Below are positions 1 to 8,458 of a stretch of 64,000 bases of DNA, piece after piece (position 1 is the first letter of the stretch; each line of letters begins with the position of its first letter). The notes under the pieces were generated by a model, which was not told the origin of the DNA, did no database searches, and saw nothing but the letters and a program-made list of their open reading frames with translations. The position numbers and the translations under genes were made by a program. The stretch spans positions 544,501 to 608,500 of the forward strand of contig NZ_CP045798.1 of assembly GCF_000746025.2 (NCBI RefSeq), given 5' to 3'. The DNA comes from Thermanaerosceptrum fracticalcis. GTDB taxonomy: Bacteria > Bacillota > Peptococcia > DRI-13.

Positions 1-123
1 ATTAACAAGAAAGTGGCCCGGGATATCGCCGAGCTATTTGGTGAGTGTGCCGCCGGCTTAGACTTGGAGAAAAGACCACCTCTGGGACATTTCGACTTAA
101 ATGACCCTGAAAAGTTTATGTAG
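1..123 (+). CDS. C-terminal fragment of an upstream electron-transfer protein
   Basis: An open frame enters from the left edge and stops at TAG 121-123, giving 40 residues that end DLNDPEKFM. The fragment has no diagnostic motif. The stop overlaps the Shine-Dalgarno of the next gene, so the two are translationally close and very likely one operon. The following two genes are Fe-S and flavin subunits of the FlxB/FlxA or AsrA/AsrB type, which in anaerobes commonly sit beside HdrA- or MvhD-like subunits; that this fragment is one of those is inference only. Confidence 0.6.
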   Translation: MNKKVARDIAELFGECAAGLDLEKRPPLGHFDLNDPEKFM

Positions 124-135
124 GAGGTGGAGCGA

Positions 136-1131
136 ATGAAAACCATTGTAAAATCACGACTTGCTGAGTTGTTACAAACAATGGCCCAGGACTTCAGGGT
201 TTTGGTGCCCGTTAAATCAGAGGCTATCAGCCAATTTGTACCATGGCAGGAAGGTTTGACGGTGAACCTGGAAGGGAATACGGTTTTGCCGCCCAAAGAC
301 ATTTTCTTCCCCCAAACGGAGAAAATGTACAAATTCAAAGTTAAGGGGAGTTCCGTAGATATAGAGGAATTTGCAGAAGATGTACAGAAACAGGTTATCT
401 TCGGTATACGTTCCTGTGATATGCAGAGCATCGATTGCCTTGATAAGGTATTTTTAACCAAAGGTTATGAAGACCAGTTTTACAAAACCAAGCGGGAGAA
501 GACCCTGCTTGTTGCCTTATCCTGTACTAAGCCTCAGGATACCTGTTTTTGCGAATCTATGGGTTTAAATCCCCAGGAAGCTCCGGGAGCAGATGTCCAG
601 GGCTATGATCTGGGGGATGCTTTAGGGTTTGTGGCCAAAACACCGGAGGGTGAGGAATTGCTGGCTAAGTACGGCAGCCTCTTTACAGAGGTTAATGCCG
701 TTCCCCAAAAGGTAGAGGGCTTTAATCTCAAAGCTGATGTGGCAGGAATACCTGAGAAACTGGCTAAAATGTTCGACCATCCCATATGGGGTGAGGTAAG
801 CCAAAAGTGTTTGGGCTGCGGGGCATGCGCTTATCTGTGCCCAACCTGTCATTGCTTTGATATTTCCGGAACTGTTAAAGGAGACCAGGGCTATAAGTTC
901 CGCTGCTGGGACTGCTGTATGTTTTCCGAATATACCCGGATGGCAGGGGGACATAATCCCCGGCCCAGCAAAAAAGAACGGGTACGGAACAGGTTCTTGC
1001 ACAAACTTTACTACTTTAAGGACCGCTATGGGCAGCTTTTATGTACGGGCTGTGGTCGCTGCATTGCCAAGTGCCCTGTAGGTATGGATATCACCGCCAT
1101 TATTGAAAAAATAAAGGAGGCGGAGGTCTAA
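136..1131 (+). CDS. 4Fe-4S dicluster electron-transfer protein (AsrA/FlxB-like)
   Basis: A cytoplasmic iron-sulfur protein expected to pass electrons between a flavin subunit (the next gene) and a catalytic partner encoded upstream. Near residues 225-240 is CLGCGACAYLCPTC, and near 300-312 CTGCGRCIAKCP, two ferredoxin-type cluster motifs. The N-terminal 200 residues match the general layout of sulfite reductase subunit A, sulfhydrogenase beta and FlxB proteins, with extra cysteines (SCD, CFCESMG). An in-frame GTG lies at 127, but AGGAGG at 122-127 is placed 8 nt before ATG 136, which I take as the start. The downstream gene begins immediately after the stop. The physiological electron acceptor cannot be told from sequence; no sulfite reductase siroheme subunit is visible. 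Confidence 0.85.
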   Translation: MKTIVKSRLAELLQTMAQDFRVLVPVKSEAISQFVPWQEGLTVNLEGNTVLPPKDIFFPQTEKMYKFKVKGSSVDIEEFAEDVQKQVIFGIRSCDMQSIDCLDKVFLTKGYEDQFYKTKREKTLLVALSCTKPQDTCFCESMGLNPQEAPGADVQGYDLGDALGFVAKTPEGEELLAKYGSLFTEVNAVPQKVEGFNLKADVAGIPEKLAKMFDHPIWGEVSQKCLGCGACAYLCPTCHCFDISGTVKGDQGYKFRCWDCCMFSEYTRMAGGHNPRPSKKERVRNRFLHKLYYFKDRYGQLLCTGCGRCIAKCPVGMDITAIIEKIKEAEV

Positions 1132-1971
1132 ATGTCTGTTAGTACTGCTGATATCAAAAGAATCAACCCCCTGATTCCCATACGGGGCAAGATAACGAAA
1201 ATTGTCCAGGAAACGCCTGATGTTAAAACCTTTCATATAACTACCCTGGACGGACAAAAACCCTTTACTCCGCTGCCCGGGCAACTGGCCATGTTTTCTA
1301 TACCCCAGGTGGGTGAAGCCATGTTCTCCATCACTTCCCAAGGGCCTAATCATCTGGAAATGTCTATAAAAGAGGTGGGCCAGCTCACCAGGTTCCTCCA
1401 TGAAGTGGAGGAGGGGCAGGAATGCGGTATCAGGGGTCCTTATGGCAACGGTTTTCCCATAGACTACTGCAGAGGAAAAGACCTGCTCTTTATTGGCGGC
1501 GGCATCGGTCTGGCGCCTGTCAGAAGCTTAATTAATTATTGTGTGGAAAACAGGAAGGATTTTGGAAAACTTATTGTCGTGTATGGGGCCCGTTCTTATG
1601 CCGATTTGGTTTTCAAAGAAGACCTCTTTGAAAACTGGCCCAAAGTGGAAAACATGGAAGTGTTCGTTACCATTGACAGGGCAGAAGAAGGATGGAACGG
1701 TCATGTAGGCTTTGTCCCTGCCTATGTGGAAGAATTGAACATCAGCCCCATGGTGACCATCACCTGTGGTCCACCCATCATGATCAAGTTTGTACTTCAG
1801 TCCCTGGCGAAAATGGGCTTCAACGACAAGGATGTGATCACCACCTTAGAGATGCGCATGAAATGCGGCATTGGTAAATGCGGCCGCTGCAATATTGGCA
1901 GCTGCTATGTCTGCCTGGATGGGCCGGTCTTTACCCTGGAACAATTAAAGCTCTTGCCGCCGGAATATTGA
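1132..1971 (+). CDS. FAD/NAD(P)-binding oxidoreductase subunit (AsrB/FlxA-like)
   Basis: A flavoprotein of the ferredoxin-NADP reductase superfamily that would exchange electrons between NAD(P)H and the Fe-S protein encoded just upstream. It has an N-terminal FAD-binding barrel, a nucleotide-binding domain starting with the glycine run LLFIGGGIGLAPVRSL (residues about 120-135), TCGPPIMI near 215, and a C-terminal four-cysteine motif CGIGKCGRCNIGSCYVC that in this family binds a 2Fe-2S cluster. Length (279 aa) is normal. ATG follows the preceding TAA by one base and the SD (GGAGGCGGAGG) lies inside the upstream gene, indicating coupled translation. A strong hairpin follows, so this ends the operon. 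Sulfhydrogenase gamma and dihydroorotate dehydrogenase electron-transfer subunits are alternative labels for the same fold. Confidence 0.87.
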   Translation: MSVSTADIKRINPLIPIRGKITKIVQETPDVKTFHITTLDGQKPFTPLPGQLAMFSIPQVGEAMFSITSQGPNHLEMSIKEVGQLTRFLHEVEEGQECGIRGPYGNGFPIDYCRGKDLLFIGGGIGLAPVRSLINYCVENRKDFGKLIVVYGARSYADLVFKEDLFENWPKVENMEVFVTIDRAEEGWNGHVGFVPAYVEELNISPMVTITCGPPIMIKFVLQSLAKMGFNDKDVITTLEMRMKCGIGKCGRCNIGSCYVCLDGPVFTLEQLKLLPPEY

Positions 1972-1981
1972 TGTAAATGTA

Positions 1982-2012
1982 AAAACCTGCTGAGAAAATC
2001 AGCAGGTTTAAT
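1982..2012 (+). terminator. Rho-independent terminator
   Basis: An 11-bp perfect stem (AAACCTGCTGA / TCAGCAGGTTT, 1982-1992 and 1998-2008) with a GAAAA loop and a short T-rich tail, 10 nt after the flavoprotein stop codon. Confidence 0.8.
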
Positions 2013-2065
2013 TATTCAGGTAAAAGGAGAAGGATAATGTACTGCCGAACTTATTTAATTAAACT

Positions 2066-3772
2066 ATGTTAATAACAGGGGGGGTTACTATTTTCAATCT
2101 TCTGATAGAAGTTATGAAAAATTCGGCCCTTATTGCTATCGTCGCTTATTTGCTGATTCATACCAGATCCTTACGCCGCGCTTTGGAAGGAACGGCCAAA
2201 GGAAAAGATAAGCTGCTTTTGGCCATGGTCTTTAGCCTGTTATCAGTGGCGGGGAATTATCTTGGTATTCCCGTAATGGGAGGGGCCCTGGCCAATAACC
2301 GCATTGTAGCTCCCGTGGTTGGAGGATTATTGGTAGGACCGGAAGTAGGTATTGTGGCCGGTTTGATCGGCGGGATACACCGCCTGTTTTTAGGAGGCTT
2401 TACCGCTGAAGCCTGTGCAGTGGGTAACATTGCTGTGGGTATACTTGGGAGTTTGATTTATCTGAAACGGGGGCCTACGAAGATTAATGGCAAAGTGGCC
2501 CTGGTTACCGGCTTTATTGCAGAATTGATTGTAAAAGCAATAGTGCTCATAATGGTTAAGCCTTTTTCCAGTGCACTGGCTCTGGAAAAGATGATCGCCG
2601 TACCCACCATTTTGGCCAATACCCTGGGAATTGCCATTTTTGTGACCATGGTCCAGAGTGTACGTTTCGAACATTTGAAGGTTGGGGCATCATATGCTGA
2701 ACAAGCCCTTAATATAGCCAGCCAAACCTTACCCATTCTGCGTCAGGGGCTGACTTCCCAAGCTGCTTTTAAGGTAGCAAGTCTGATTTTACAAGAAACA
2801 AAAGTAGCAGCAGTCGCCATTACAGACCGGGAGCATATCCTGGCTTTTGTGGGCAGTGGTTCGGAGCACCATAAGACAGGTTCTCCTATTCTTACCCCTG
2901 TAACTCATCAGGTGATAGGAACTGGCTTGACCCAGGTGGTTTTGGATAAAGAAACACTGGCTTGCCCCCATCCCGGGTGTTCCTTACACAGTGCTGTTAT
3001 TGTGCCCCTTTATATCCGGGATGAGATCATAGGGTCTTTCTGTATGTTTAAAGCCAACGGGGAAGAGATATCCCCTGCCGAGCGTAAACTAGCCGAAGGA
3101 ATCAGTAATCTTTTGAGTTTACAATTGGAAGTGGCCCAGCTCAATGAACAAAGCAAATTGCTGGCCCGTGCCGAGTTTGCCGCTCTAAAAGCCCAGGTCA
3201 ATCCCCATTTTCTTTTTAACACATTGAGTGTAATCATGTCTTGCTGCCGTTCTAACCCAGAAGAAGCGCGAGAACTGTTAGTGCATTTATCTCACCTTTT
3301 ACGGCGCAGGTTGAGAGAAAATGATGATTTTGTTCCCCTGCGGGAGGAGCTGGAGGCAATCAATGAATACCTGGCCATTATCAAAGTGCGTTTTGGGGAT
3401 AGACTCCGGATAAAAATAGCTATCCAGGAAGAAACCATGGATTTTCTTATTCCCGTCTTTTCGGTGCAACCCTTAGTAGAAAATGCTATCAGACATGGGC
3501 TTTTAGCGAAAGAAGACAACTGTTATCTGGAATTAAAGGCCTTTCTGAAAACAGATCATACGCTCCAGGTAGAAGTTTATGACAATGGGGTCGGTATTAC
3601 ACCGGAAGTGCTGGAGCGAATTAAGCTGGGAATTAAGTCTTCCAACGGCGGGGTAGGACTCACCAACATTATGCAGCGACTGAAACTGCTTTACGGAGAA
3701 CGGGGAAGTTGTACCCTCAAAACCGCTGTAGGTGAGGGTACCAGAGCGATCCTTGTGCTTCCCAGAATATGA
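2066..3772 (+). CDS. LytS-like membrane sensor histidine kinase
   Basis: Membrane-bound sensor kinase that should phosphorylate the LytTR regulator encoded 17 nt downstream. Residues 1-190 form a 5TM-LYT type membrane domain (five to six hydrophobic segments). A GAF-like domain follows (about 215-340). The kinase core has the His_kinase-family box QVNPHFLFNTLS (near 380), the N box QPLVENAIRHG (near 468) and the G box DNGVGI (near 506). Length 568 aa matches LytS/BtsS-type kinases, which sense small carboxylates or pyruvate-like signals. The next operon encodes a TAXI-type TRAP carboxylate transporter, so it probably responds to that substrate. The start is uncertain: ATG 2066 lacks an SD, and ATG 2114 is an alternative that removes 16 residues. 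Confidence 0.9.
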   Translation: MLITGGVTIFNLLIEVMKNSALIAIVAYLLIHTRSLRRALEGTAKGKDKLLLAMVFSLLSVAGNYLGIPVMGGALANNRIVAPVVGGLLVGPEVGIVAGLIGGIHRLFLGGFTAEACAVGNIAVGILGSLIYLKRGPTKINGKVALVTGFIAELIVKAIVLIMVKPFSSALALEKMIAVPTILANTLGIAIFVTMVQSVRFEHLKVGASYAEQALNIASQTLPILRQGLTSQAAFKVASLILQETKVAAVAITDREHILAFVGSGSEHHKTGSPILTPVTHQVIGTGLTQVVLDKETLACPHPGCSLHSAVIVPLYIRDEIIGSFCMFKANGEEISPAERKLAEGISNLLSLQLEVAQLNEQSKLLARAEFAALKAQVNPHFLFNTLSVIMSCCRSNPEEARELLVHLSHLLRRRLRENDDFVPLREELEAINEYLAIIKVRFGDRLRIKIAIQEETMDFLIPVFSVQPLVENAIRHGLLAKEDNCYLELKAFLKTDHTLQVEVYDNGVGITPEVLERIKLGIKSSNGGVGLTNIMQRLKLLYGERGSCTLKTAVGEGTRAILVLPRI

Positions 3773-3789
3773 AGTAAGGAGTGGTACAG

Positions 3790-4548
3790 TTGGTCTATCG
3801 TGTCTTCTTTGCTGATGATGAACCACTTATTTGTAATGAACTTAGGTACATCCTGGAACAGGAACCTGATATAGAAATTGTGGGAGAATGTTATGCAGGA
3901 AGTAAGGTTGTTGGAGAAATCAAAAAGTATAAACCCCATGTAGTTTTTTTAGATATCAATATGCCTGGCAGTTCCGGGATAGAAATAGCCAGCCAGCTGG
4001 TACAAGAACCATTTCCGCCTCTGGTCATATTTGTAACCGCTTATGAAGAATATGCCATTGCTGCTTTTAAAGTAAATGCTATTGGTTATGTTCTTAAACC
4101 CTTTACAGGAGAAGATATTCAAAAGGTATTAAGACAGGTAAGAATCCTCCTGGGGCGTCAGGTTCAGTATACGGACAGATTACAGAAAACTCTAGACATT
4201 CTGCAAAATAATAAATTAAAAAGGATACCTGCTGAGAAGGACGGAAAGATTTTTCTCATTGATCCAGAAGAAATTCACGTAATATTAGTTAAAAATAAAA
4301 TAACCTATATCCAAACACAGCATCATGAATATATATCAAATCAACCCCTGTTGCATCTGGAGGAAAAACTTATCGGGAGTCACTTTTTTCGCTGTCATAG
4401 AAACTTCCTGGTGAATCTAAAAAAGGTTAAAGAAATTATTCCCTGGTTTCATGGTACCTATCTTTTAGTTGTTTATGCCAAAGATAAAATGGAGATACCG
4501 GTCAGCAGGTACAGGGTAAAAGATTTCAAAGAACTAGTGGATTTATAA
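3790..4548 (+). CDS. LytTR-family response regulator
   Basis: DNA-binding response regulator paired with the LytS-like kinase upstream. The receiver domain (1-120) has the acidic pocket DDEP, the phospho-acceptor Asp in VVFLDINMPG (near residue 54), and T and K in FVTAYEE and YVLKPF. The C-terminal 100 residues form a LytTR domain ending with the usual HRNFLVNLKKV and IPVSRYRVKDF segments. I chose TTG 3790 because AAGGAG (3776-3781) lies 8 nt before it; an in-frame GTG at 3781 overlaps that SD. Targets are probably the TRAP transporter genes starting at 4687, whose leader carries an inverted repeat. Confidence 0.9.
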   Translation: MVYRVFFADDEPLICNELRYILEQEPDIEIVGECYAGSKVVGEIKKYKPHVVFLDINMPGSSGIEIASQLVQEPFPPLVIFVTAYEEYAIAAFKVNAIGYVLKPFTGEDIQKVLRQVRILLGRQVQYTDRLQKTLDILQNNKLKRIPAEKDGKIFLIDPEEIHVILVKNKITYIQTQHHEYISNQPLLHLEEKLIGSHFFRCHRNFLVNLKKVKEIIPWFHGTYLLVVYAKDKMEIPVSRYRVKDFKELVDL

Positions 4549-4623
4549 AAATGTCCTGCTACTTAGACTAAAATAAGGACTAATCAGCCGTGAAAAATGA
4601 CCAATCAGGGCAAAATCCTTCAT

Positions 4624-4661
4624 GTTTTCTAAAATATATCTTTTAATAATATTTAGAAAAC
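4624..4661 (+). promoter_or_regulatory. Inverted repeat upstream of the TRAP transporter
   Basis: GTTTTCTAAA (4624-4633) is repeated inverted as TTTAGAAAAC (4652-4661), ending 25 nt before the solute-binding protein start. No T-run follows it. It may be a regulator binding site or a leader hairpin; the adjacent LytTR regulator is the obvious candidate, although LytTR proteins usually bind direct repeats. Confidence 0.45.
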
Positions 4662-4686
4662 TATTTTTTAGTGGGGAGGATAATTC

Positions 4687-5673
4687 ATGAAAAAAATAAT
4701 TGCCCTGATTTTGGTTCTAAGCCTGATCCTTACATTAGCGGTAGGCTGCGGTAGCAGCAGTAATGGGGGTAAGCCGGCAGAGCCTAAGAAAGAACCTGTC
4801 TACATTACCATTGCCACAGGTGGCAGTTCCGGACCTTACTTTGCCCTGGGTGGCGCGGTTGCAAAACTGTTTAATGAGAAAATCCCTGGCGCCAATGCTT
4901 CGGTACAGTCTACAGGTGCTTCAGCCGTTAATGCTACTCTCCTGGGTGAGAAAAAGGCTGAACTGGCTTTTGCCATGAACGATGTGGTGTCCTATGCTTA
5001 TACCGGAACCGAAGTATTCAAAGATAAAGGTGCTGTGAAAAATTTACGGGGTTTGGCCGCACTTTATCCTAACTATGTTCAGGTGGTTACTTTAGCAAAA
5101 ACGGGTATCAAGTCCATTTATGACTTGAAAGGAAAAAGAGTTGGCGTGGGGGCTCCGGGCAGCGGTACGGAAGTCAATGCCCGCCAGATCCTGGAAGCTC
5201 ACGGTATCACCTATAAGGATATCAAACCTGATTATCTCTCCTATGCTGAGGCCATTGAACAGATGAAAAACGGAGCGGTAGATGCAGCCTTCTTAACCTC
5301 AGGCTTGCCAAACTCCAACATTTTGGACCTGTGTACTACCCAGGATGTGAAGATCGTACCTATTGATCCCAAGGCAGTAGAAAAGCTGGCAGAAAAATAT
5401 CCTTTCTATACCTCTGTACTTATCCCTGGCGGTACTTATGACGATAAAGAAGACGTGCCTACCGCTGCGGTAACTACTATTTTGGTAGTCCGGGAAGATA
5501 TGAAAGAAGACCTGGTGTACAATATGACCAAAGTCATCTTTGAAAACCTTGATGTTTTAGTAAGTACCCATTCAGCCGCTAAGGATATCAAACTGGAAAA
5601 AATTAAGAAAGGGATGCCCATTCCTTTCCACCCAGGCGCGGAAAAATACTTTAAAGAAAAGGGCATCAACTAA
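4687..5673 (+). CDS. TAXI-family TRAP transporter solute-binding lipoprotein
   Basis: Extracytoplasmic solute receptor for the TRAP transporter whose fused permease follows. The N-terminus has a lipoprotein signal (MKKI, hydrophobic run, lipobox LAVGC with Cys near residue 21). The mature start YITIATGGSSGPYFALGGAV is the TAXI (TRAP-associated extracytoplasmic immunogenic) family hallmark, and GVGAPGSGTEVNARQILEA lies in the ligand domain. Length 328 aa is normal. SD GGGGAGG lies 8 nt before ATG. Known TAXI transporters import small dicarboxylates, glutamate or alpha-ketoglutarate-like acids; the specific ligand cannot be read here. The LytS/LytTR pair upstream probably controls it. Confidence 0.92.
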   Translation: MKKIIALILVLSLILTLAVGCGSSSNGGKPAEPKKEPVYITIATGGSSGPYFALGGAVAKLFNEKIPGANASVQSTGASAVNATLLGEKKAELAFAMNDVVSYAYTGTEVFKDKGAVKNLRGLAALYPNYVQVVTLAKTGIKSIYDLKGKRVGVGAPGSGTEVNARQILEAHGITYKDIKPDYLSYAEAIEQMKNGAVDAAFLTSGLPNSNILDLCTTQDVKIVPIDPKAVEKLAEKYPFYTSVLIPGGTYDDKEDVPTAAVTTILVVREDMKEDLVYNMTKVIFENLDVLVSTHSAAKDIKLEKIKKGMPIPFHPGAEKYFKEKGIN

Positions 5674-5702
5674 TTAGAGGCTGTACATCGCTATGCCATT
5701 AC

Positions 5703-5734
5703 GAGGAGGGGTATCCATGATACCCCCTCTCCTC
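5703..5734 (+). promoter_or_regulatory. Intercistronic hairpin between TRAP receptor and permease
   Basis: GAGGAGGGGTATC pairs with GATACCCCCTCTCCTC around a CAT loop, with a small bulge. No T-run follows, so it probably stabilises the upstream receptor mRNA or gives partial attenuation. That would fit the higher receptor-to-permease ratio these transporters need. Confidence 0.5.
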
Positions 5735-5774
5735 ATATTCCCAGCATAAACTATAAGATGAGGAGGTTCGGTTG

Positions 5775-7730
5775 ATGAGTAACGTCACTGGCGAAAGGAC
5801 GCAGACCGAAGCCCAGGTAGAACAAGTCTTAAAAAACTATGATACTGAATCACGTTTTCGTAAATTTACCAGTCATCATGTTACCCGGACAGTAGCTTTT
5901 ATGGCTATTGCTTTATCCTTATTCCATCTGTACACAGCATGGACAGGACCCTTAGTTACTCTGAAGCATCGAGCTCTCCATACTTCGGTAGTGATGGCCC
6001 TGGTTTTCCTTTTATACCCCTTTTCTAAGAAGAGTGCCGGGGATAAGCTGACAGTAGTGGATATTCTGCTGGCTATTCTTTCCCTGGCTACAGGAGCATA
6101 TATTTTAATAGACTATAATGGAATTGTTTTAAGGGCAGGAATGCCCAATAACACGGATCTCATCTTTGCCTTTATTACGCTGCTCCTGGTTTTGGAGGCT
6201 GGACGGCGCATCACGGGAAAAGAATTGGCTATTCTAGCTGTGATCTTTTTAGCTTATGCTTATTTTGGACGTTCCCTTCCGGGAAATCTCCTGTCCCATC
6301 GCGGTTATGGAATTAAAGATATTTTGGACTATATGTATCTGACCACGGAAGGTATCTTTGGTATACCCATTGGTGTATCCTCCACCTATATTATTTTATT
6401 TATACTCTTCGGCTCGTTCCTGGATAAGTCCGGTATGGGACAATTCTTCAATGATTTGGCCATGGCCCTGGCCGGTACCAGCCGCGGCGGCCCGGCTAAA
6501 GTAGCGGTAGTATCCAGCGGTTTTATGGGTTCTATCAACGGCAGCGCTGTGGCTAACGTGGTCACTACCGGGTGTTTTACCATTCCTTTAATGAAAAAGG
6601 TAGGCTACAGGCCGGAGTTTGCGGGGGCAGTAGAAGCCGCCGCTTCCGTGGGCGGGCAGATTTTGCCGCCCGTCATGGGGGCTGCCGCCTTTATTATGGC
6701 CGAAACCCTGGGCGTGCCATATCTAAAGATAGCCATTGCCGCTGCAGTACCGGCCGTTCTTTATTATCTTGGTATTATTATGATGGTGCATTTACAGGCT
6801 TGCAAAAGGGGCCTGCAAGGTATCCCCAAAGAGGAGGTTCCCCGGGTCTGGGATGTTCTAAAATCCCGCGGCCATTTGCTTCTTCCTCTGGTGGGCCTGG
6901 TTTATCTTTTAGTTAAGGGTTATACGCCTATTTATGCCGCCTTTTACTCCATCGTCCTCACCGTATTGGTGAGTGCCCTGAAAAAGGAAACACGGATGTC
7001 CTTCCGGGATATATTAAAAGCCTTGGAAGATGGTACCCGTACTGCACTGGGTGTAGCCATGTCCTGTGCCATTGTGGGTATCATTGTGGGTGTGGCTACT
7101 CTTACCGGTTTCGGACTGAAATTGGCTTCGGCCATTCTCCTTGTGGGGCAGGGGAATCTCTTTATCACCCTGGTTTTAACCATGATCGCTTGTCTGATTC
7201 TGGGAATGGGGTTACCATCCATACCGGCTTATATTATTACGGCTACTATGGCCGCTCCGGCCCTGGCCAAGATGGGTGTACCACCTCTAGTGTCCCATAT
7301 GTTTGTCTTCTATTTTGGTATGCTGGCCAATTTAACGCCGCCTGTAGCTCTGGCAGCCTTCGCTGGGGCAGGCATTGCCGGCGCCAATCCCACCAGTACA
7401 GGTATCCAATCTATGAAGCTGGCCCTGGCCGGATTCATTGTTCCTTTTGTCTTTGTATATTCGCCTTCGCTGATGCTGATCAATACTACCTGGCTTGATG
7501 CTGTGATGGTGACGATTACTGCTACCATCGGGGTCATTGCCCTGGCTGGAGCGGTGGAAGGCTATTTATTGACTCATGCCAATGCCTTAACCCGGGTACT
7601 TTTACTTGTGGGTGCCCTTTGTATGATAAAACCTGGTGTGATCACAGATGTCGTAGGGATAGTGGTTATTGCTGCGGCAGTTCTCCTCCAAAGGATGGAA
7701 ATAAAAAAGAAACGAGAGATAACAGCCTAG
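5775..7730 (+). CDS. TRAP transporter fused 4TM/12TM permease
   Basis: Integral membrane permease combining the small (DctQ-like) and large (DctM-like) TRAP subunits, as is usual for TAXI systems. It drives substrate uptake with an ion gradient together with the lipoprotein encoded upstream. About 650 aa are nearly all hydrophobic segments, with DctM-type signatures such as SGFMGSINGSAVANVVTTG, GGQILPPVMGAAAFIMAE and GMGLPSIPAYIITATMAAPA, and a repeat of that topology near NLTPPVALAAFAGAGIAG. AGGAGG (5761-5766) lies 8 nt before ATG 5775; an in-frame TTG at 5772 is less well placed. A bidirectional terminator separates it from the convergent DUF1850 gene. Confidence 0.92.
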   Translation: MSNVTGERTQTEAQVEQVLKNYDTESRFRKFTSHHVTRTVAFMAIALSLFHLYTAWTGPLVTLKHRALHTSVVMALVFLLYPFSKKSAGDKLTVVDILLAILSLATGAYILIDYNGIVLRAGMPNNTDLIFAFITLLLVLEAGRRITGKELAILAVIFLAYAYFGRSLPGNLLSHRGYGIKDILDYMYLTTEGIFGIPIGVSSTYIILFILFGSFLDKSGMGQFFNDLAMALAGTSRGGPAKVAVVSSGFMGSINGSAVANVVTTGCFTIPLMKKVGYRPEFAGAVEAAASVGGQILPPVMGAAAFIMAETLGVPYLKIAIAAAVPAVLYYLGIIMMVHLQACKRGLQGIPKEEVPRVWDVLKSRGHLLLPLVGLVYLLVKGYTPIYAAFYSIVLTVLVSALKKETRMSFRDILKALEDGTRTALGVAMSCAIVGIIVGVATLTGFGLKLASAILLVGQGNLFITLVLTMIACLILGMGLPSIPAYIITATMAAPALAKMGVPPLVSHMFVFYFGMLANLTPPVALAAFAGAGIAGANPTSTGIQSMKLALAGFIVPFVFVYSPSLMLINTTWLDAVMVTITATIGVIALAGAVEGYLLTHANALTRVLLLVGALCMIKPGVITDVVGIVVIAAAVLLQRMEIKKKREITA

Positions 7731-7735
7731 AAAAG

Positions 7736-7769
7736 AAAGAACCCGGTTATACACAACCGGGTTCTTTTT
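7736..7769 (+). terminator. Bidirectional terminator
   Basis: A 13-bp perfect stem (AAAGAACCCGGTT 7736-7748 / AACCGGGTTCTTT 7755-7767) with T- and A-runs on both sides, between the convergent permease and DUF1850 genes. It overlaps the DUF1850 stop codon. Confidence 0.85.
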
Positions 7770-8283
7770 ATGCCAACATTTTTTTCCAATACAATTTTAG
7801 AGCTGACCAAAAATATGCTCCCCGGGATAGCTTCTGCAAAGAAAGGCTCACTTTGGTGTTATCGGGAACGAGAAGGGAAAGGTTATAATCTTGGTTCCCG
7901 ATTTTTAAATGATAAAGGGCATAATGAGAAAGGTAGAAAGGGAGTGAGGTATAGGGTTGGTTGAGGTTTTTATAGACGATAAAGCCGTTCTCCAGGGCAT
8001 ACCTGCCTGGTGAAACATTGGGAACACCTGCCCCGTATGCACGAAATCGTGTCTCTACTAAAACAAATTCCTGGTTCTTCAGGTTGACCCGGAATGTTTC
8101 CTCCCAGGGCTGCAGTTCTACGGAGTGACGCCAGGCCAGGCTAAATTCTTCTTTGTCTTTCACCAGTGCAAGAAAATAGCCTTCTGATGTAAGCTGATCA
8201 CTCAGGACAAGGCAAGTTTGGGGTACAGACAATGACCATATGATTAAGGCACAGGTGAGAAAAAAATAGAACTTATTCTTCAT
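7768..8283 (-). CDS. DUF1850-family exported protein
   Basis: A 171-aa protein with an N-terminal hydrophobic signal or anchor (residues 3-25). FSLAWRHSVELQPWEETFRV is the characteristic DUF1850 core (HSVE..PWEE). DUF1850 proteins have no assigned biochemical role but repeatedly occur beside TAXI-type TRAP transporters, as here, so a part in ligand handling outside the membrane is likely but unproven. It is transcribed toward the permease gene rather than with it. SD AAAGGGAGG lies just upstream of ATG (8281-8283 on the reverse strand). Confidence 0.8.
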   Translation of the reverse strand: MKNKFYFFLTCALIIWSLSVPQTCLVLSDQLTSEGYFLALVKDKEEFSLAWRHSVELQPWEETFRVNLKNQEFVLVETRFRAYGAGVPNVSPGRYALENGFIVYKNLNQPYTSLPFYLSHYALYHLKIGNQDYNLSLLVPDNTKVSLSLQKLSRGAYFWSALKLYWKKMLA

Positions 8284-8403
8284 AGTACCCTCCCTTTATC
8301 CTTTAATATTACTAAATTTATACTTCGCGGGGGATTTTCCTGCTGATCTATCCCATAAACAAAGAACATAATGTTGGAAAGAAATAAAAGCAGGAGTTTT
8401 AAA

Positions 8404-8431
8404 AGAACTGTCTAATATTGTAGACAGTTCT
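8404..8431 (+). promoter_or_regulatory. Perfect 11-bp palindrome upstream of the sigma-54 regulator
   Basis: AGAACTGTCTA (8404-8414) and TAGACAGTTCT (8421-8431) flank a 6-bp spacer, ending 27 nt before the regulator start. A related TGTCTA-N6-TGGACT occurs at 10545, upstream of the sigma-54 promoter. It is therefore probably the enhancer-type binding site of the regulator itself (autoregulation), although a hairpin in the leader is also possible. Confidence 0.55.
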
Positions 8432-8458
8432 AAAAACCCTGTTAAGGAAGTGTGTCCA

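Noticed and set aside
136-1971. Anaerobic sulfite reductase operon (asrABC)
   Set aside because: No siroheme-binding AsrC-like subunit follows; a terminator closes the operon after the AsrB-like gene, so only the electron-transfer halves are supported.
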